NCBI GenBank assembly: GCA_008921705.1
Contig: VFFE01009068.1
Span: forward strand, 3,481,017-3,545,016
Direction of reading: 5' to 3'
Length of the DNA: 64,000 nucleotides
DNA from: Burhinus oedicnemus
Lineage: Eukaryota; Chordata; Aves; Charadriiformes; Burhinidae
The position numbers and the translations under genes are program-made. Each line of letters starts with the position of its first letter. Position 1 is the stretch's first letter. Positions 62,601 to 64,000 of this stretch are shown here, piece by piece. The notes under the pieces are model-generated. The model did no database searches, was not told where the DNA came from, and was given only the letters and a program-made list of their open reading frames with translations.

Positions 62601-64000
62601 CCTGATTTTTTTCTATTGACTTTCTTAAGAGTTTATTTCAATTTCAAGCCTTCCATTCAATGACAAAAATACCTCAGCTAGAAAATCCACAGTGGGACTT
62701 CCTTTTAAACACGAGGGCCTGGACTTCCCAGGAGGAGATGACCCTCATCTACCAAGCCTGTTGACTTCATGCTGTACAACAAATCTATAAAATTTTAAGG
62801 GAAGAAAGGTCATTTCATAGGACAATTAGTTAAAAAATATTACTGCATTAAAAGATATGAGTTTAATCCTTCAATGCAATGCTTGCTAAATGTAAACAGA
62901 GAGAGCACATAGAGAAAAAGCTACTGTTACAGTTTTAGCCAAAACATGATCTTCTGGAATTTCTGTAATGATCTATGTTCACATTTTGTAAATTAAACAG
63001 TAACTATGAAAGCAAGCTTGAAATAACATATCTTAAATCAGTTTCCATTTCACTTGGAGTGCTTGCGCTTTGTCAGACGTCAGGGACAGAACGTGGCTAT
63101 CGACTGCAACAACATCACAAGTGCACCCAGTAAAAACTCATACAGTAGTTGTTTGAGAAAAGAAATAAATTTCTCAGACCAAATACTGTACTTAAGTAAA
63201 AAACAAAGAAAAAAAGAGCTGACAAGATGGCAGAAAAGAAGAACAAGGCTTTTGAAATATTCATGCTGAAGTGAGCTGTTAACACTTATTTGGAAACAAT
63301 GTGATGTGGGGAAGCAGCCAGGGAAAATTATTTAAAGATTACAGATTAAAACTAATTGTCTTGTTTGAATCTTCAGTTTAAGGTATTTGCCAAAGACATA
63401 TGCAAATCCATCTTTGGTTATTTTATTTTTTTTAATGGGAGTAAAATTACAGTGGTCTGGATTAGTATCACAGCTGCACTCCCTCAGAACATCAGTGACT
63501 CACAGATACGCCTTTTAATGCAGAACGCCTTCTTTAGTGTTACAGAAAAAATACGTGATTTCCTGTGTTCTGTGGGAACTTTGGCTTCCTGAGAGCACTG
63601 TTTAGCTTATTCTCATAAATCTTCCTACTAAATGCAGAAAGCCCAGTAAAACTCACTCTCTTACTTAATCAAACTTATTTTATAAGGCTTTTTTCAAACA
63701 ACATCTAAGTAGTTAAACTAGCTCTCTACTGTTCACTGCTGCTTTCAGCTCCTGTGTTTTTTAATTTATATGCCCATGTACAAACTGGACCTGCACTGAA
63801 ATCATCACTGCATAGGAAAACTGTAATCATAGGTTAAATAAACAAACATATTTAAAAATAGCTTTACACAATTCAAATGTATACTGACAAACAAGTATAG
63901 AAATTGTGTATCAGAAAACTTTTTCCTTCCAAACGATTGAAATTGATTTTGCTCAAAACAATGACAGTCTATTAGCCAATAGTAGTAGCCTAAATACAGT

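Larger units (their letters stand above)
21747..64000 (-). other. EPHA3: EPHA3 intron 3, 3' 42 kb (continues past window end)
   Basis: Everything above 21746 is upstream of exon 4 in the gene's direction. No minus-strand open stretch near 220 codons with ephrin-binding-domain features exists, so exon 3 lies beyond 64000 and this intron exceeds 42 kb. Large introns are typical of EPHA3. Inside are CR1s at 26350-26694 and 61622-62600, a solo-LTR-like element at 35750-36267, MIR-like relics, microsatellites, a SINE-like unit at 44596-44913 and an unidentified direct-repeat pair. In the gaps 21750-26350, 26700-31490, 32280-35750, 36270-44590, 45000-50460, 52000-54960, 55050-61620 and 62600-64000 I see only unique AT-rich sequence with chance open frames. 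Confidence 0.92.

Noticed and set aside
1..64000. CRISPR arrays, operons, integrons or phage-like systems
   Set aside because: The window is vertebrate intron sequence; no spaced direct-repeat array or dense gene cluster is present.

Overview
The window is vertebrate nuclear DNA, almost certainly from a bird. It is AT-rich and intron-rich, and it carries several chicken-repeat-1 (CR1) LINE 3' ends with the avian ATTCTATG-type tail, plus a solo-LTR-like element resembling avian endogenous retrovirus LTRs. The species cannot be resolved from sequence alone.

The only protein-coding gene I can support is one ephrin receptor tyrosine kinase gene on the minus strand. The residues match EPHA3 much better than EPHA5 or EPHA4, judged from remembered family sequences. 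Three consecutive coding exons lie here: 21591-21746 (cysteine-rich/EGF-like, 156 nt), 20789-21124 (first fibronectin III domain, 336 nt) and 1241-1365 (first half of the second fibronectin III domain, 125 nt). All have AG/GT borders and compatible phases, so together they read as one open frame. The ligand-binding exon lies beyond position 64000. The rest of FN3-2, the membrane segment and the kinase lie beyond position 1 in the gene's 3' direction.

Layout: 1-1240 start of intron 6; 1366-20788 intron 5 (19.4 kb, three CR1 fragments, microsatellites, a perfect 12-bp hairpin); 21125-21590 short intron 4; 21747-64000 the 3' 42 kb of intron 3. Intron 3 holds two further CR1s (one a 980-bp copy with a decayed reverse transcriptase), one solo-LTR-like element, two MIR-like relics, a possible poly(A)-tailed retroposed insertion with a tRNA-like head, and an unidentified pair of diverged direct repeats 1.36 kb apart.

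I see no operon, CRISPR, phage or other novel gene system. The less ordinary signals are the unidentified direct-repeat pair (50468-50646 and 51828-52000) and the SINE-like unit at 44596-44913. Both are offered as hypotheses. Most remaining open frames are short, unsupported by splice structure or homology, and treated as chance.
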